64,000 nucleotides of DNA from positions 1,287,001-1,351,000 of the forward strand of contig JAEMWC010000050.1 in assembly GCA_016490735.1 (NCBI GenBank), in the 5' to 3' direction. The notes under the pieces are model-generated. The model did no database searches. It was given only the letters and a program-made list of their open reading frames with translations, and had not been told where the DNA came from. Source of the DNA: Pachyseris speciosa. Lineage: Eukaryota; Cnidaria; Anthozoa; Scleractinia; Pachyseridae. Shown piece by piece: positions 20,134-33,427 of this stretch (the first letter of the stretch is position 1; the number at the start of each line of letters is the position of its first letter). A program made the position numbers and the translations under genes.

Positions 20134-23100
20134 ATGGCTTCGCAAAGAGGAACGTATCTTAACTTATTTGTAGAAGCTAATACCAAAATATACGAGGCAC
20201 AAAGGCTTATGACCGAAGCTCGCGAATTACTGAGGCAAGACCTTGACAATGTTCGGCAAGAAAAATCAGCCTTTGAAGAGATGAAGAAAACGTTAAAAAA
20301 GATTCACTTTGGCAGTAGTGTCAAGCTAAACGTTGGTGGTAAGATTTATGAAACTTCACTGGACACTCTGCGAAAAGACCCTGACTCCATGTTGGCCGCC
20401 ATGTTCTCTGGAAGGCACGAGCTGAAACCGAACGAAGCAGATGGGTCGTTCTTCATCGATCGCGATGGTAAACTTTTCCGGTAAGTGGTCGCACGATAAA
20501 CAAGCATCTGGTTCACTCGATAACTGAAATTCGGGCTGTCTGTTTTCATTTATTCTTAACCCTTAAAGGCTTTCTTTTTTGGGATTATTCTAAAAGTCCT
20601 TGTTGTGGAGTCATTTGGCAACGTTGAAATCGACAGAAAGTGTTACTATAATTGTTTACTGTTTTTAAGAACATAGAGAGCGCTTGCCATGAATACTTGT
20701 TGGTAGATGGACAGGTGACTTCCTTGGGAGCTGTGACATCAAATGTGCTGTTTTTCTAACCCTATAACCAGGGCAAAATGAATAGTTTTGACCAGTACGC
20801 TGTGGCTGAAGGATTTAACCTGAGAGCGGTTTGCAGTAATGGCGCGATAGTTTTATGTCACTCACCAAATTGGAGTACAAAGTGCACATGATAATTTTAT
20901 GGTTTTCACCTATATTTCCTCGCTTTCAACAACGTCATGAGCACAAGGTTTACCCTAAATTTCAATGGAACGTTTCAATGACTTTATTTAAATGGTTGTA
21001 AACCCGGAAATGGCTTTATTTTTAGGATGTGACTGTCGCTGTTGGTGTTGTAATTCAAATAATTATCTCCACATACCAAGCACGGAAAGTTATCGTTCGT
21101 CGGCTATCGATAATTTGCATAAATTTTCTCTGCTTTCCATATGGCATCGAGAGTTGTTTTCTTAATGAATTCGTGCACATCGCAGCTAAAGCTAAACTTG
21201 CTTAAACTGAATCTTCTTAGTGCTTTCCTTACTTCGGGTGCCGTACTAATAGCAGTTCAGTTGGAATAGTAAGTGCTAGAACGCTGGACTGTTGAAATGC
21301 TGAAACTGCAGAATAAAGAAATAATTAAGAAAATAATAAGAAAATAATAAAGAAAATAATTAGGCTTTTGGGAACAATAAATACTGTGTGTTATAGTTGG
21401 TCTTTAAAAGAAAACCGAACCAAGTGCTACTGCATGTGGAGCGGTGGAGGGGAAATGTCCAAGCATGTAATAAAAGAAAACCCAAATATACCAGCTGAGC
21501 AGTTTTCATATTCTTTGTGTTTGCGTAAAAATACCACCGAAGCCAACAAAATGATTAGTTTTAAGGCTACTGACGGAAAATTAACAATTCATCTATGAAA
21601 ATGTTGTGATTCCTGTTCTGATGTGGTTATTTGTTAACTGTTGCAAAGGTACATTTTGAACTATCTTCGCGATGGCGAGCTCCTTTTTCCAGATGACGAG
21701 GCAATTAGGAAGGGGCTGCTCAAAGAAGCACAGTTTTACCAAGTTCAGGGGATAATCAGGCGAATGAAGAGGGACATCAGAGTCCTGAAATCTTCATTGA
21801 TAACCAATGCAGACCACGTGTTCGCTGTTTTGTCGTGGCTGCCTGAAGGTTGCTTGTTTACTCCGTTGTATCTGGCTACTACCGATGGGAAAACAGCAAT
21901 CGATTTCCATCGCTGCTGTGATAACCAAGGTCCAACTCTTGTGATTGTTAAAAGTGGAGAAAATATATTTGGTGGCTTTGCCTCCAAACCATGGCAGTCA
22001 GGTATGTCTTACACTTTAATTGATTAACTAATTCTTTGTTTTTACTTTTATTATTTTTTTATACTTGTGCAAAATTAATCTTTTCCAGGCTTTTATGAAC
22101 TTCAATATTGGGTTCTTCAGAGAGAACAAAGGCTGGATTTGTTTCGACTAACAGCAAAATTTCAGTAGTAATCGGGGGTTGTAGTTCGGAAACAAAAGGG
22201 GATAAACAGTGGCAAAACAATGAATAATTTTATATTCCCTCGTCAGATTTCCCTCATATTATACCCTCGAAAGAATCCCCTCGCTTCAGGTCGATAACGC
22301 TCAATTTTTTTCCCAGGAAGTTAATCAGACGTTTTTAGTCAAGTTTGCCTTCTTAACACTCCTCCTTGATCGTAGTGGAATATTCTATTTGATGTTGGCT
22401 TCCTATTTTAATTTTACTCAGTCTCATCTTGAGATAAGGCTTTCTAATAGTGCAATACAGTATATCAAGACTTTTCAGTCCATCAATCACCTCAAAAGGC
22501 TACATCCAAATTGCACACCTTTAGTAACTGACCACAAGGACTTTGGTGCTAAGATGTACAAGTGAGCCAATCATACGTTTAATTTTACTATCGGTGATCC
22601 TGTGTAGTGCGTTCATTTTGTTTCCAAGAGAAGCACATGGATACCTCAGAGTGCGAAGAAAAGCAACTTTATTTCGCCCTTTTTGTCACCCCTACCGGCT
22701 ATATCCCTGCATCCAGGCTTACAAACTGATTACAACACAAAATCCTACAACAACTTTTATTGCACTCAATCACTGAAAAGCTACATCTAAAGGAGGAAAA
22801 GGAATTTGGTACTGGCTACCCGGAATAGCCATAAGGACTAGAGGAGCCATGCAGACTACCTGTCAAGGGACTATCGGCTGATATTTCCCCTTGCGAAGTT
22901 GGATCAGTGTTCTCAAAACAGGTTTTCAGTCACGCAAGTTAAAAACAGAATAAAATCATCAACCAGTCAAGAGATTAGGGAGCAGGATTGGCGTAGTGGT
23001 GAGAGCGCTCGCCTTCCACCAGTGTGGCCCGGGTTCGATTCCCGGACTCGTTGTCATAAGTGGGCTCAATTTGTTGGTTCTCTACTCTGCCCCGAGAGGT

Positions 23101-25199
23101 TTTTCTCCGGGCACTCAGGTTTTCCCCTCTCCCCAAAAAGCAACATTTGATTTGATTTCATTTGATTTGAGTTGAATTCTATCAGAGGGCCACTAAGGAG
23201 AATACTTTCATTGTAATAGGTGTTACCCTCTTTATTTTTATTTAGATAAAGTCACTTTAGCCACTTTAGATATCTAAAGTCAAGAAAGTAATAGGTTTTA
23301 CCCTCTTATAGTAATAGGTGTTACGCTCTTTATTTTTATTTAAATAAAATCAAGAAATTGTGATATTATAGAAGAGTAATAAATAAAAAACATGCTAAGG
23401 TCTCAGGGCCGTATGATATCCCTTACTCGAGTTATTCGGCAAAATGTACCACTCAAAATTATAGTCTTTTGTACGGAAGCGAAATCTTGGCGGCCGGAAA
23501 CGAGTTAAAACCTATTTTTTTTACTTTAACTAACTCAAAGGTTTTGATCCCTCTGTTGACCTTCAAACATTCACATTCACATTCTTCTCTTACCATGTTG
23601 GCTTTTCAAACCTCAAAAACACACGGTGAATCGATGTTTTCATGTAACTGACCACAGGCTTCCCAGACATTATACTGTATGTGTAGTTATAAGCTTAATG
23701 TTCTGCATATAAAGTTCAAAATTAAATATTGTTTCAATTTAATATCACTATGTGCTTATTGTGCTTCTCAATAACTGGTCTATTTTGCGGTGCTTCTGGC
23801 CTGTTCGCCTGCTATCATAACCTCGTGGGAGCCATTATCTTAGAGCTATATTCATGGTTCAAAAGGTGTCTTAAAATTCGAAATATTCTAAAGAAAAGCT
23901 CACTTACCTTTAGCGGAAAGCTTCCTTGTGTGTTCTGGTCAGTTTAAATGGCAATTTTTCGCTTTTTGTTACCAAAGGGCTTACATGACGCCAAAAAGTT
24001 CTCAAACAGTTTTAATTTGTCTTACATGAATTACTAACTAAAGCATATTGACTGAAGAGGCTCGAAGAGCGAAATATATTTCAAACTTTTAGTTTTTATT
24101 TCACAGTTTTTACAATTTTTAGTGCGTCGAATGTGTACAAAGACGTGATGTCTTCTTCTAGTTCAAGTTATTCTAACACATTCCTAGCCTCGGCGTTCAG
24201 AATTGTTCAGAAATGTTACCAAAGGGATCTCCCATTAAAGAAGAATTGAAGGCAGGCCAGACCAAAACCGACCATCTCACGCGAAGCTCGATAAATGCTT
24301 TAATCATCATCGGATTCGGTCCATATTGCGATCAGCTGAACGGCGTGTAATGTGGCTTCCTGTACATTGCTCCCTGGCTTTCAAATTCGTGGTGATATTA
24401 AATTAAAACATTTAGTTATTTTTGAACTTTTACATCAATATTTTTACTATATGCAGAACATTAAGCTTATAACTACACATAGAGTATGTCTGGGCTGCTT
24501 GTGAAGTGACATGCTTTTGAGCAGACATCTTTATCTCATACACTGTGAAAAAAAAACTCAAGACAAAGTAAGCTACCGAGCCGAAAACATGCAAGTAGAT
24601 ACATTTGTGAAATGTTTTTTACGTGATGAAGATAAAAATGCAAAAGTCTGTTTACTTTTGAATTTTGGTTTTTTTTTTTAATGACTTCACGTGAAAACCC
24701 TCTATATCAGCCCATAATTTCCACCGGGTGGCTATCCGGACAAAGAAGTCCTCACACAGAAAGATTCATCCGTGTTCATCGTTTACCACTAACTTTTCCT
24801 CGAAACAGACCGACAGTAGCGGCTCGGTGGTTTATTTGTCTGCAAAGTTTCATTCCTATTATTTTTCCCTCTGTTCCTTCCGTAGCCGCTCCTATCAAGG
24901 CCATAACAGACATCAAGTCCTTCCTGTTTTCACTGATTAATCCTTCCCGACGTTGCTTAAGGATCACTCCAAAGCCAGGTGCCCATGCCGGTATAGTGTG
25001 TGCCCTTAATTATGGTCCAACCTTCGGTAACCAGAGCGGCTTTGACCTTCAGGTGTGGAGTGGGGACACGATCGGCGGTGCTTCTCACCTTGGTAGCGGC
25101 TTCTCGTGTCCGGCAATAAATGCGACTGGAGGAACCTATTTTACTGGCAATGATTCTTTTCATGTGGATGAAGTAGAGGTGTTCAGAGTTGAAATGTAG
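20134..25199 (+). CDS. BTB(T1)-TLDc domain protein, three exons
   Basis: Exon 1 is 20134-20480 (donor GTAAGT), exon 2 is 21649-22001 (donor GTATGT) and exon 3 is 24886-25199 (acceptor TTCCGTAG). Together they make 1014 bases, exactly 337 residues plus stop. Start ATG 20134 is the second candidate; an upstream TTG is ignored. Residues about 15-60 are a likely coiled coil (EARELLRQDLDNVRQEKSAF). A potassium-channel-tetramerisation-type BTB domain follows (KLNVGGKIYETSLDTL to FRYILNYLRDGELLFP), spanning the first splice site. A TLDc domain fills the C-terminal half (LSWLPEG, CDNQGPTLVIVKS, GENIFGGFASKPW, YGPTFGNQ, EVEVFRVEM). BTB domains oligomerise and often recruit cullin-3; TLDc domains bind the V-ATPase or act in oxidative-stress defence. 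The combination is an inferred cytosolic adaptor. Intron 2 holds a SINE. Its last exon is duplicated at 1972-2285. Confidence 0.85.
22983..23175 (+). mobile_element. tRNA-derived SINE, second family
   Basis: The head has a box A-like TGGCGTAGTGGTGAGAGCG and a box B GGTTCGATTCC, about 30 bases apart. The body (CTCTACTCTGCCCCGAGAGG and TTTTCTCCGGGCACTCAGG) differs from SINE copies A-C. It ends in ATTTGATTTG repeats. It lies in intron 2 of the BTB-TLDc gene. The missing anticodon arm and the body rule out a functional tRNA. Confidence 0.78.
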
Positions 25200-26547
25200 A
25201 AGAAGGTGGACTTTCAGAGTTACAGAAGAGGTCGCATTAAATTTCTTCATTAGTTTTGAGAAAGGTTCTTCATAGCCAGATCTTTGTTGGTAACGAACAT
25301 GCGAAGGAATTTTGTATTTTAGGTTTTTTCTAGTGAAAGCTTTTTTTTTTCTTTTTATTATTTATTTATGTAGTTATTTATTTGTTTGTTAGATTTTTCT
25401 TTCCCTTTTTTGTTTTTGATTGGAATCATTTCTTCGTGTACTAAAATAAATAAATCAAATTAAGCTTTAACCGCGGTCAATTCAAACACTGAGATAGGTC
25501 TTTAAAAGGTAGAGTGTTTACTTTGAGAGCTTAAGGATAATAATTTTTTCGCAAATATTTGCTTGTATTAAATCATTTTACCATTTATCAGAAGAATCCT
25601 TTAAAGCGAAGTATGTAGAGGTTGGTCGGCGGATTGGTTTATCAACGGAGCTGATTTCAAAAAGCTGAAGTTTCGAGTGTTAGCCCTCCGATTCGCTCTT
25701 AGGCTTTTATAGATTGTGCCAGCATAATTTTTAGCATAATTTGAGAAAACTAGCATAATTTGTCCCATTTCAAAAAAAAAGTAGCACTGCTAGCATAATT
25801 CATAATTATCGGATCATTTTTTAAGTTTGACTGGCACGTTGAATCCCAAATCCCAATTATACGCTGTTTAGTGGTATCTTCAGTTTACTGAGCCCGGAAA
25901 TGGGGCCCTGGGACTTGGGTGCACGAGAAACGAAAGTTAAGCAGAAGTCCCCTGGCAACCGTGTCGATCCCAATACCTCTCATCTGCTCATAGGGAAGGC
26001 TACGCACGTCGATTCGAGCGAAAACTTAGAGCTCTCTCGGAGAAATGACAGGCCAGAACAAGCCACAATTGCCATACAGTCAACAAAGGGAAAGTAGCAT
26101 AGGAGAAGAACGAAAGTTCCGCTACACGATCGTATGAACCAGTTCGCAAATCAGCATCTGATTGTCAGAGGCACGAAGACTTTTTGTATTGTTTGCAAAG
26201 AGATTGCAGGTTTCATCAAAGAAAAGTATTCTACAATCTTGTCATCCGTCAAAGAAACACGGGATTGCAAAAGAGAGCATGAACAATAAACGGATACCAA
26301 AAAGGATATATATAGCTAACAATAATAAACCACTTCTTATTAAAGAAAATGTACTTTGGAGTTATTTCCCTTGGTTTTTAAAGAAGAAAATTTTAAAAAA
26401 GTAGCATAATTTGGAAAAACGAGCATAATTTTAGCATTGGCCAAAAAAGAGCAGTGCTACTAGCATAATATAGTACTTTTACTAGCAGAATCTATTAAAG
26501 CCTATTCGCTCCGACGAAGGCCTAACGTTCGAAACGTCAGCTTTTTG
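24753..26547 (+). repeat. Segmental duplication, copy 2 (matches 1843-3465)
   Basis: Starts with CACACAGAAAGATTCA and covers the end of intron 2, exon 3, the 3' flank and the second hammerhead-bounded element. Differences from copy 1 are scattered substitutions plus AT-rich insertions. The exon itself has kept length and frame in both copies. Confidence 0.85.
25664..26541. mobile_element. Element bounded by inverted hammerhead-like motifs, copy 2
   Basis: The right motif at 26508-26541 is GCTCCGACGAAGGCCTAACG then TTCGAAACGTCAGC, closer to a real hammerhead core (CCGACGA for CTGACGA) than copy 1. The left inverted motif is at about 25664-25696. The interior carries TAGCATAAT repeats and the zinc-finger-like coding region, here split between frames at about 25900-26097 and 26162-26404. 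Confidence 0.5.
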
Positions 26548-26625
26548 AATCACTTCTATCTCTTTATGGTGGTCAAATTACGTTACTCAACTCCGTTGAT
26601 AAACCAGATTTTCGTGCTTCAGTCC

Positions 26626-26660
<35 letters not shown>

Positions 26661-26758
26661 CATGTAACCCCCTTTAATCAGCTTTTAACTGTCAAATTAA
26701 ATATCTCATCCTTAACGGAATGACCTTTCTTATACTCTTACGTTTGACCGCGTTTAGA

Positions 26759-27809
26759 ACTAGCCTCCCACGCAGTCGTTTTTAGGTGACTCGTATTTCA
26801 CCTCCTCCACACTAACGCCTTCTTACCAGAAACCAACATTCCTTTCCCGCCGCTCAGCCAATCACATTTTACCTACTAAATTCTGGAAGGTTGACCTTGA
26901 CCTCAGGACGCTTTTCGCGGGATAGTTCATGGCGGAGACAGAGCTTGAGCAAGCTTTGATCACCGTGTGCTCCACGTTTAAAATTTACTGTTTAAATGCA
27001 CATCAACTGACTTCAATTTAAGAATTTGTGAGAGGAATCGAAATAGCAATAATGTTTCCGTCAATATGCCGACTAGTTACGGAAAGACGCTTATTTCAGT
27101 ATTACGGTGCAGCTGTTGTGTCACTTCTCGTGAATTTGATGAAGGGCCAAGTCATTTATTTAAGAAGTGTTGGATTATCTCCGGGTTAGCCTGAGTGATA
27201 TGGAGGAAGGAAACTTTGCCTTCGGTAGATCATAGCGCGCAGTGGATCAAGCGAGCTGCTAGGTAATAAGCTGCATAATTTTGCCGTCCGCATCTCGTGA
27301 ACTGAAGAAAAAAACTACTAGTTGGCGCAGTCTATCGGTATTTGATAACTTCTGACGGATTCCCCAGGACGTTTTGGGATCGCTGCGTGGGCGAATTTCA
27401 TCTGATTTAATACAAGACCATGAGAGATCGAGCTTTGTTAGCTTTTGTTGTTGTACCATGTGTGATAATTTCAGGTCGGCTTACACTATGTTTGATCGAC
27501 TGATAAATGCTTCAGATTTCTAATTTGGTCGCGTCTAAATTCTTATTTGTTTTAGTCTCTTACAACACATTGTATTACTAAAAAACAAATCGGCTCCAGC
27601 GCTTTGATACTGTTTACAAATTCTCTAGGGAAAGAAGCACGCATAAGGATTAATTTTACTTGTCATTGCTGGACAGTTGCTCGAGTCGTGATTGGCTAGG
27701 ATGCCCACGAGTCAAACTATGGGAAAGGAATGTTGGCTTCGGGAAATAGGCGTTAGTGGGGAGGAGGTGAAATACGAGTCCCCTAAAAACGACTGCGTGG
27801 GAGGCTAGT
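26759..27809. repeat. Inverted repeat, arms about 90 bp, 0.87-kb spacer
   Basis: The left arm at 26759-26848 begins ACTAGCCTCCCACGCAGTCG. The right arm at 27721-27809 is its complement with few mismatches, both reaching ACATTCCTTTCCC, and AGCCAATCAC follows in each. The spacer has no coding sequence. This fits a non-autonomous DNA transposon, but I cannot name the superfamily. The right arm sits at the 3' end of the antisense LINE, so one may have inserted next to the other. Confidence 0.6.
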
Positions 27810-27815
27810 TTAGAA

Positions 27816-29150
27816 CGGGATGAATTACGCTTATCTAACGACGACAACGAAGCTAAGACAGTGAGCATACAGACGATATTGCGTTGCTGTTGAATAGCAA
27901 GTTTATTTACAGAATCTTGAAAAGTATATGGAACAGCATCAGATCGATTTTTAAATTTGTCACTTTGGTACTCAGGAGCAAGGACCTTAAGAGATTTAAA
28001 AACCACAAGGCTTTCTGAATGTCACGATGCATCAGCGTCATAGTTTGAGACGGTTAGATCCCGCGCTGCACGATTTGAAGTTTTTGTAACTTCTCCGGCA
28101 GTGTTATGCCACAGTTTCCCCAAACAATACTGCAATAATCGAAATGCGGTTGAGTTAAAGCTCTGTAGATGATGAGATGCAGTGTTGATGGGGGGACAAA
28201 TTGACTGACCCGTTTGATGGCTGCAATACTGTTAGCCAGCATATCGATATGCCTGGCTCAGGAAAGGTTTGTATCAGTAAGAACCCCCAAGGATTGAGTC
28301 TTTGAAACTTGACGTATTGAGGAACCGTTAATGGTCAGAGCGGGAGATGCAGTTAGTGCGCTAAGCAATTGTCTGGAGCCGATTAGCATAAACTCGGTCT
28401 TAATCATATTCAGTGTCAGTTTGTTTACGATCAGCCATTTGCTGATATTTTGCAAGTCCTCATTCAAACAAGATTGAATGACGCTCACACCGTTATCAGC
28501 GTATGTTAAACGTATATCATCAGCATACATTCTTGCATAAGAGTTACTGATAAGCAATTTGGTAAGTCGTTTATATATAATAAAAACAATAAAGGACCCA
28601 ATATTGTCCCTTGAGGAATACCACATTGGAGGGAGCAGGTATTAGAAAGTGAGCCGTTAGTTAACAGAGCATTTTTGCGTTCGACTTTCTAAATACAACT
28701 TAAACCAGTTGTAAGCATCTTCTTGAATTCCATAGGCGTTTAATTTAGACAACAGAATCGTATCAAAGGCTTTCTTTAGATCTAGAAATACAGCAGCATT
28801 AACGTTACCACGATCAATGTCAAATGCCCAGCTATCGGTAGCCTCTAGTAGAGCAGTGACCGTAGAATGGATGGAACGAAATCCAGATTGACGTTTTGAA
28901 ATAATGTTATGCTGTGAGAGGTACTCGTGTACCTGATCATAAGTTATTCTTTCAAATACGTTAGCTACCACAGATACTGCAGAAATGGGACGGTAGTTGT
29001 TCATATCAGTCGAACTTCTCTGTTTGAATAAAAGTCTAACTTTAGCGCATTTCCAGTCATCTGGGAATATACGTCAAAGAACAATTAAAAATCTTGCAAA
29101 TAGGAATGCAAATTAAATCAGCACATTCTTTAATTAGTCTTGCAGATATC
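27816..29150 (-). pseudogene. CR1/L2-type LINE reverse transcriptase fragment
   Basis: On the minus strand the readable frames run in order. 29004-28657 (MNNYRPISAVSVVANVFERI, SGFRSIHSTVTALLEAT, LDLKKAFDTI) is the RT fingers. 28626-28258 holds the YADD active site (RMYADDIRLTYAD) and GSRQLL. 28242-28054 has QPHFDYCSIVWGNCG, a thumb motif of CR1/L2 LINEs. 28006-27820 is the C-terminal tail. Frameshifts near 28650 and 28250 and a stop near 28040 break it. The endonuclease part is missing upstream, the usual 5' truncation of LINEs. It resembles but is not a close copy of the LINE at 41850-46320. Confidence 0.82.
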
Positions 29151-29885
29151 TTATCGAGTTCAGTTGCTTTAAGAGCGAAAACACTTGATTGCTATTCTTC
29201 GGGGTAAAAACTTTCTAGTAACCGAGATTCAGAAACAAACCGACTCAAAGTTGCCCAAACTAGCATTCAGTTCCGTGTTGAGGTAGGTTTGTTATTGAGT
29301 TAATCTGAGGAATCCGGTCAATTCGCCCAAGGGCGATTTGCCCAGACGTCAATTCGCTCTAAATTACTACCAGTTGAGCTACCTTTGACAACTGCGGACA
29401 ACATTTGCATGAATGACGACATTCATACAGACTACACTTCCATTTTTAGAAACCGGGTTAGAGCACTATAACTTTTGTAAAGACATCATGTCTGAGTGAC
29501 TCAAACTTTTCAAAGGATCATGGATTCTTGTTTGTATCAAGGTAATCTTCACTTAAAGATACTCAAGTGCTAAATGTGGTGCGAATTTTTCTTCTTGGTC
29601 TAGATTCTAAACTCAACGTTGAAAAGTATACCGAAAGACGTATTCATAGACAACCGTTTATACTTTGTAAGTATGAGTGTATTAAATGGATGTTTAGTAT
29701 TGTATTGCAAATTGACGCGCAGATCATTGACTTAGTCTGTGCTGATTTTTGTCGGTGTTGTTAATTTTTTATTTTAAAATCCAATTATTTGCTGGCATGG
29801 TTTTCCTAGTCTATGTAATAGTGAAGTCAATGCAAGTTTTTAACTTTCTTGTCTTTTGTGTGAAGAACAGCAGATGTCTTTTAAT
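29151..29885. other. No recognisable gene; left flank of the Polinton
   Basis: AT-rich DNA with short ORFs. The first coding similarity of the Polinton begins at about 29890. I find no terminal inverted repeat matching the right-hand repeats near 48.8 kb. Confidence 0.4.
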
Positions 29886-29889
29886 TGTA

Positions 29890-32800
29890 TTCGAAAGTGG
29901 TCGTCGATTCACCAAATGGGGGGTCAGCAATGACCTTAATACAAACAAGACGCAAACCTTCATGAACAAGATCAACGAAGTAGCAAACACCTCCTTTTAC
30001 ATTCGACATTCATATTCCTATTGGCTGAGGAACATCAACGACGGCTCTCTGATGTTGTATTATAACAATCGCCGAGAAAATTCACGTTGGATCAACCATC
30101 GTTCCGATGCTGAGACTTGGCTGCGAGAAAAAGAGGAAGAAAGATTGTCTCAAGAACAACTCGAAAGACCGATCACATAATGGGTTTACGAGGCTCCCTC
30201 TGGCGTCTTCGTCAAGATCGTGTACACCCGGCAACCACTGATGGGAACAGGTCCTTTGGCGGATTGGTTGCGCGCATTGGCACACGGGCGCCACGGCCCA
30301 GTGGTGTGTTTGGACACCTCTCAAGACAACCTTTGCCTTTGGAGATGCCTTGCTGTTCATCAAAAGGCCAGACCTGACTGATGCACAAAAAAGGCGCGTG
30401 AATTGGCAAAGAGATTTTATCAACTTGAAACTGTTCCGCATGATTCCCCAAAAACTTCACTTGATGATCTTGACAAAGTCGAACAACATTTCAACCACGA
30501 TAAGCCTGTTTACGATTGGTTGGGGATTCGTGTTTATGAACCCGAAAAAGAAGGCGATGAAATAAATTGTCGACTTCTTCGAAACCCCAACCCAAAACTC
30601 AAAAACATTCGCACAATTGTTGTCTTTGAAGGTCACGCGTTTGTTGTGAAGAAGATTGAACGTTTGGGTCAAAACTATATTTGTCCGCACTGCCAAACAA
30701 GATCCACACAGGCATGTCATCTGCAACGACATATCGCAACCTGTTCTCGAGGAGAAACTGTGATGGCATGAACAATGAAATTATTGAAAAACCACAAACC
30801 GCGTTTGAGAAAGCTTACTTCCCCAAATCAACCGCCTCCCCTGAAGCAATCCGCCGGGTGGAACAGCCAGCCCGTCGGCGAGGCATTCACATTCATCACG
30901 CCCAACGTGGGCACGGAGGAGAACCGTGGCTTTTAGGTCGCCCAGTGGGTGGGCTTCACATCGTGAGCAAAACAGTTTTCCAGTACCATGGTTGTTACTG
31001 GCATGGGTGTCCACGATGTTTCCCTGACCGTGACACCAGAATAACAAATGCCGGGAAATCCCGAGAAGAGCTGTTCCAGGCATCATGTAAACGAACACAA
31101 AAACTTCGAGAAGCGGGGTTTGATGTTGTCGAAGCTTGGTCACGCCAGGTCAGACAAACACAAGAAGCTCTCCCCCAGTTTTCACAAGAACTTACTCCAA
31201 TGCGATCATTTTCGACTTTGAGGCATATGGCGACAAAACAAAGAGGAAGGACCCAAAACCCACACTCCACATTCAAAACGTTCACAAACCAATCTGTTTC
31301 TCAAACGGGGACACACTTGAGCGCGAACCCACACACATCTGCGACAAAGACCCAAAGGAGCTGATCCGCAAGTTTGTGGAAGAGATCGGACGGCGGGGGA
31401 AAAGAATCAGGGAGGAATTCAGAAAGACTTTCCTTCCAGAAACTTTCAACCTGCTTCCCAAAGCCCAAAAAATTCTGATTGTGGGGTGGTGTGATGAAGT
31501 GCCTGTGCTTGGGTTCAACTCTGGTCGATACGACTTGAATCTTGTGAAAGAGCATTTGACAGATTACCTCGCCGAAATGACGAAGAAAGTGAGAGTGTCC
31601 AAAGATGCAAATAAAGTGATGTTCCTACTTTTGCCGAAGTTCCGTTTCCTTGACATATTCAAATATTTGGGGCCAGGAACCAGCTACGATAAGTGGGTGA
31701 GGGCTTATGGCTGTGAGGCCGTGAAGTCGTGGTTTCCATATGAGTGGTTTGACGGCCCAGACAAGCTTGATTATCCCGGTTTGCCAGACCACCCCGAGTG
31801 GTATTCATCTCTGAAAGGAGAGTGGATATTGACGCCAGACGAAAGGAGAGGCTGTGTTCGTGTGTTCAAAGAAAAGGGAATGAAGACCTTTGCAGACTGG
31901 CTGCGCTGTGACAACAATCTGGGCTCGAAGCGTTAGACAAAATGCGCTCCTTCTATACCGAAAAGAGAATCGACATCCTGAAAGACGCTGTCAGCATCCC
32001 AGAAGTCAGTCCTCATTATCTCCTGCGGGGAGCGGGTGAGCGAGGAGCAGAGCTGTGGAGCCCCTGCAAAGAGGCCTATGACATGTTGAAAGGAGCTGTG
32101 GTCGGGGACCGAGCCTCGTATTTACCCGCCACCATGAAGTTGGGGTCACACAAATAAGGTCACACAAAGTTGTCGAACCCAAACCTTGCGGAAAAATTCT
32201 TGGCTACGACGCCAACGCATTGTATTTGTCAACAATGCATCAGTACATGCCCTACGGGAAGGAAACCCTGATTCATGTCCCCGAAGAACAAAAGGTCCGA
32301 GCGTTCCCTAGGTTTATTCAAAGCTTGCAGGAGGGAAAGTGGTTGGGTTTCGCAGAAGTTGATCTGAAAGTGCCCGAGGCATTGGCTCCCGAGTTCGAGG
32401 AAATGTAACCCTTCTTCATCAACAAGCAGGTGCCACAGGAAGCTGTGCCGGATAACATGATGAATTATCTGCAGTGCACCGGCAGAAACCGAGGGGACGG
32501 GAGAAAGTTGATGGGTGCCCTGTCTGCCGAAGAATGTTGGTTTTCGCCCCACTCCTCCGTTGGTTCATCAACCACCGGGTGGAGATTATAGCAGTTCACC
32601 GAACAATCAAGTACCAACCGAAAAAGATCTTCACCCGGTTTGTGGAGCAGGTGACAGAGGCCCGCCGAACAGGGGACACAGACAAAAGCAAGGCGCTGTT
32701 GGCAGACGTATTCAAACTCTTGGGCAACAGTGCTTACGGAAAAATGATCGAAGCTGTGGAGCGCCAAACAAACGTCATCTACACGAAGGATGAAAAGGTT

Positions 32801-33427
32801 GTCGACAGAGCGCTGCGAAGCGCTTTCTTCTCAGGCCTCGACGAGATCGGGGATTCGTACCAGCTGGAAAGCCGGAAGCCGCAGATCAAAATCCGAAGGC
32901 CTTTCCAGGTTGGCATCGGGGTGTACCCATGGCCAAGCTCCGAATGCTTGAGTTTTACTATGACTTCGTGGACAACGGACAGCAACTACATGGACGGACA
33001 GCAACTACATGGCGATCCCCGGTGCGAAGTTGGAAGACGTTGTGAAACCAGAGATGAGAGCCCAATTCGAGGCAGAAAAAAATCAGTGGCTCCCGTGGGA
33101 CAAGTTGAGCAGCCGCACCTCAGGGCTGCTCAGGCTGGAGTGTGAGGGCCTTCGAATGATCGCGCTCTGCTCGAAGTGTTAATTCGTGGACGCCGACGGA
33201 GGTAAAAGCAGGTTCAGCACGAAAGGAATGAACCAGAGGCAAAAAGTCATCAGGTGGGAACGTTTCAGAGCGGCGCTCGAGGGCACAAAGACATGGCGAC
33301 AAACAGAGGCTTCCGCATGAGAGAGGGACGGATGGGCTTGAGCGCGTTCTACGACAAGCGGTGGGTGTTGCCAGACGGAATTCACACCGAACCCATCGAA
33401 TATCGCACCCCCCCCCCCCCCCTCTCC
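29890..33427 (+). pseudogene. Polinton protein-primed DNA polymerase B (copy 1)
   Basis: This is the replicative polymerase of the element. N-terminal parts include NLCLWRCLAVHQKARPD (about 30330), a segment often found before such polymerases, and a C2H2-like finger CPHCQTRSTQACHLQRHIATC split CxxC...HxxxC near 30690. HGCYWHGCPRC follows near 30985. The 3'-5' exonuclease motifs are FDFEAYGD (about 31210), GFNSGRYDLN (about 31515) and YDKWVRAYGCE (about 31690). Palm motifs are YDANALYLS (A, about 32206), LGNSAYGKM (B, about 32725) and TDSNYM (C, about 32980). Breaks include stops at 30178-30180, 30376-30378, 31934-31936, 32155-32157 and 32406-32408, several frame changes, and a local duplication with loss of bases at motif C. 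The 3' end converges on the integrase. Confidence 0.88.
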
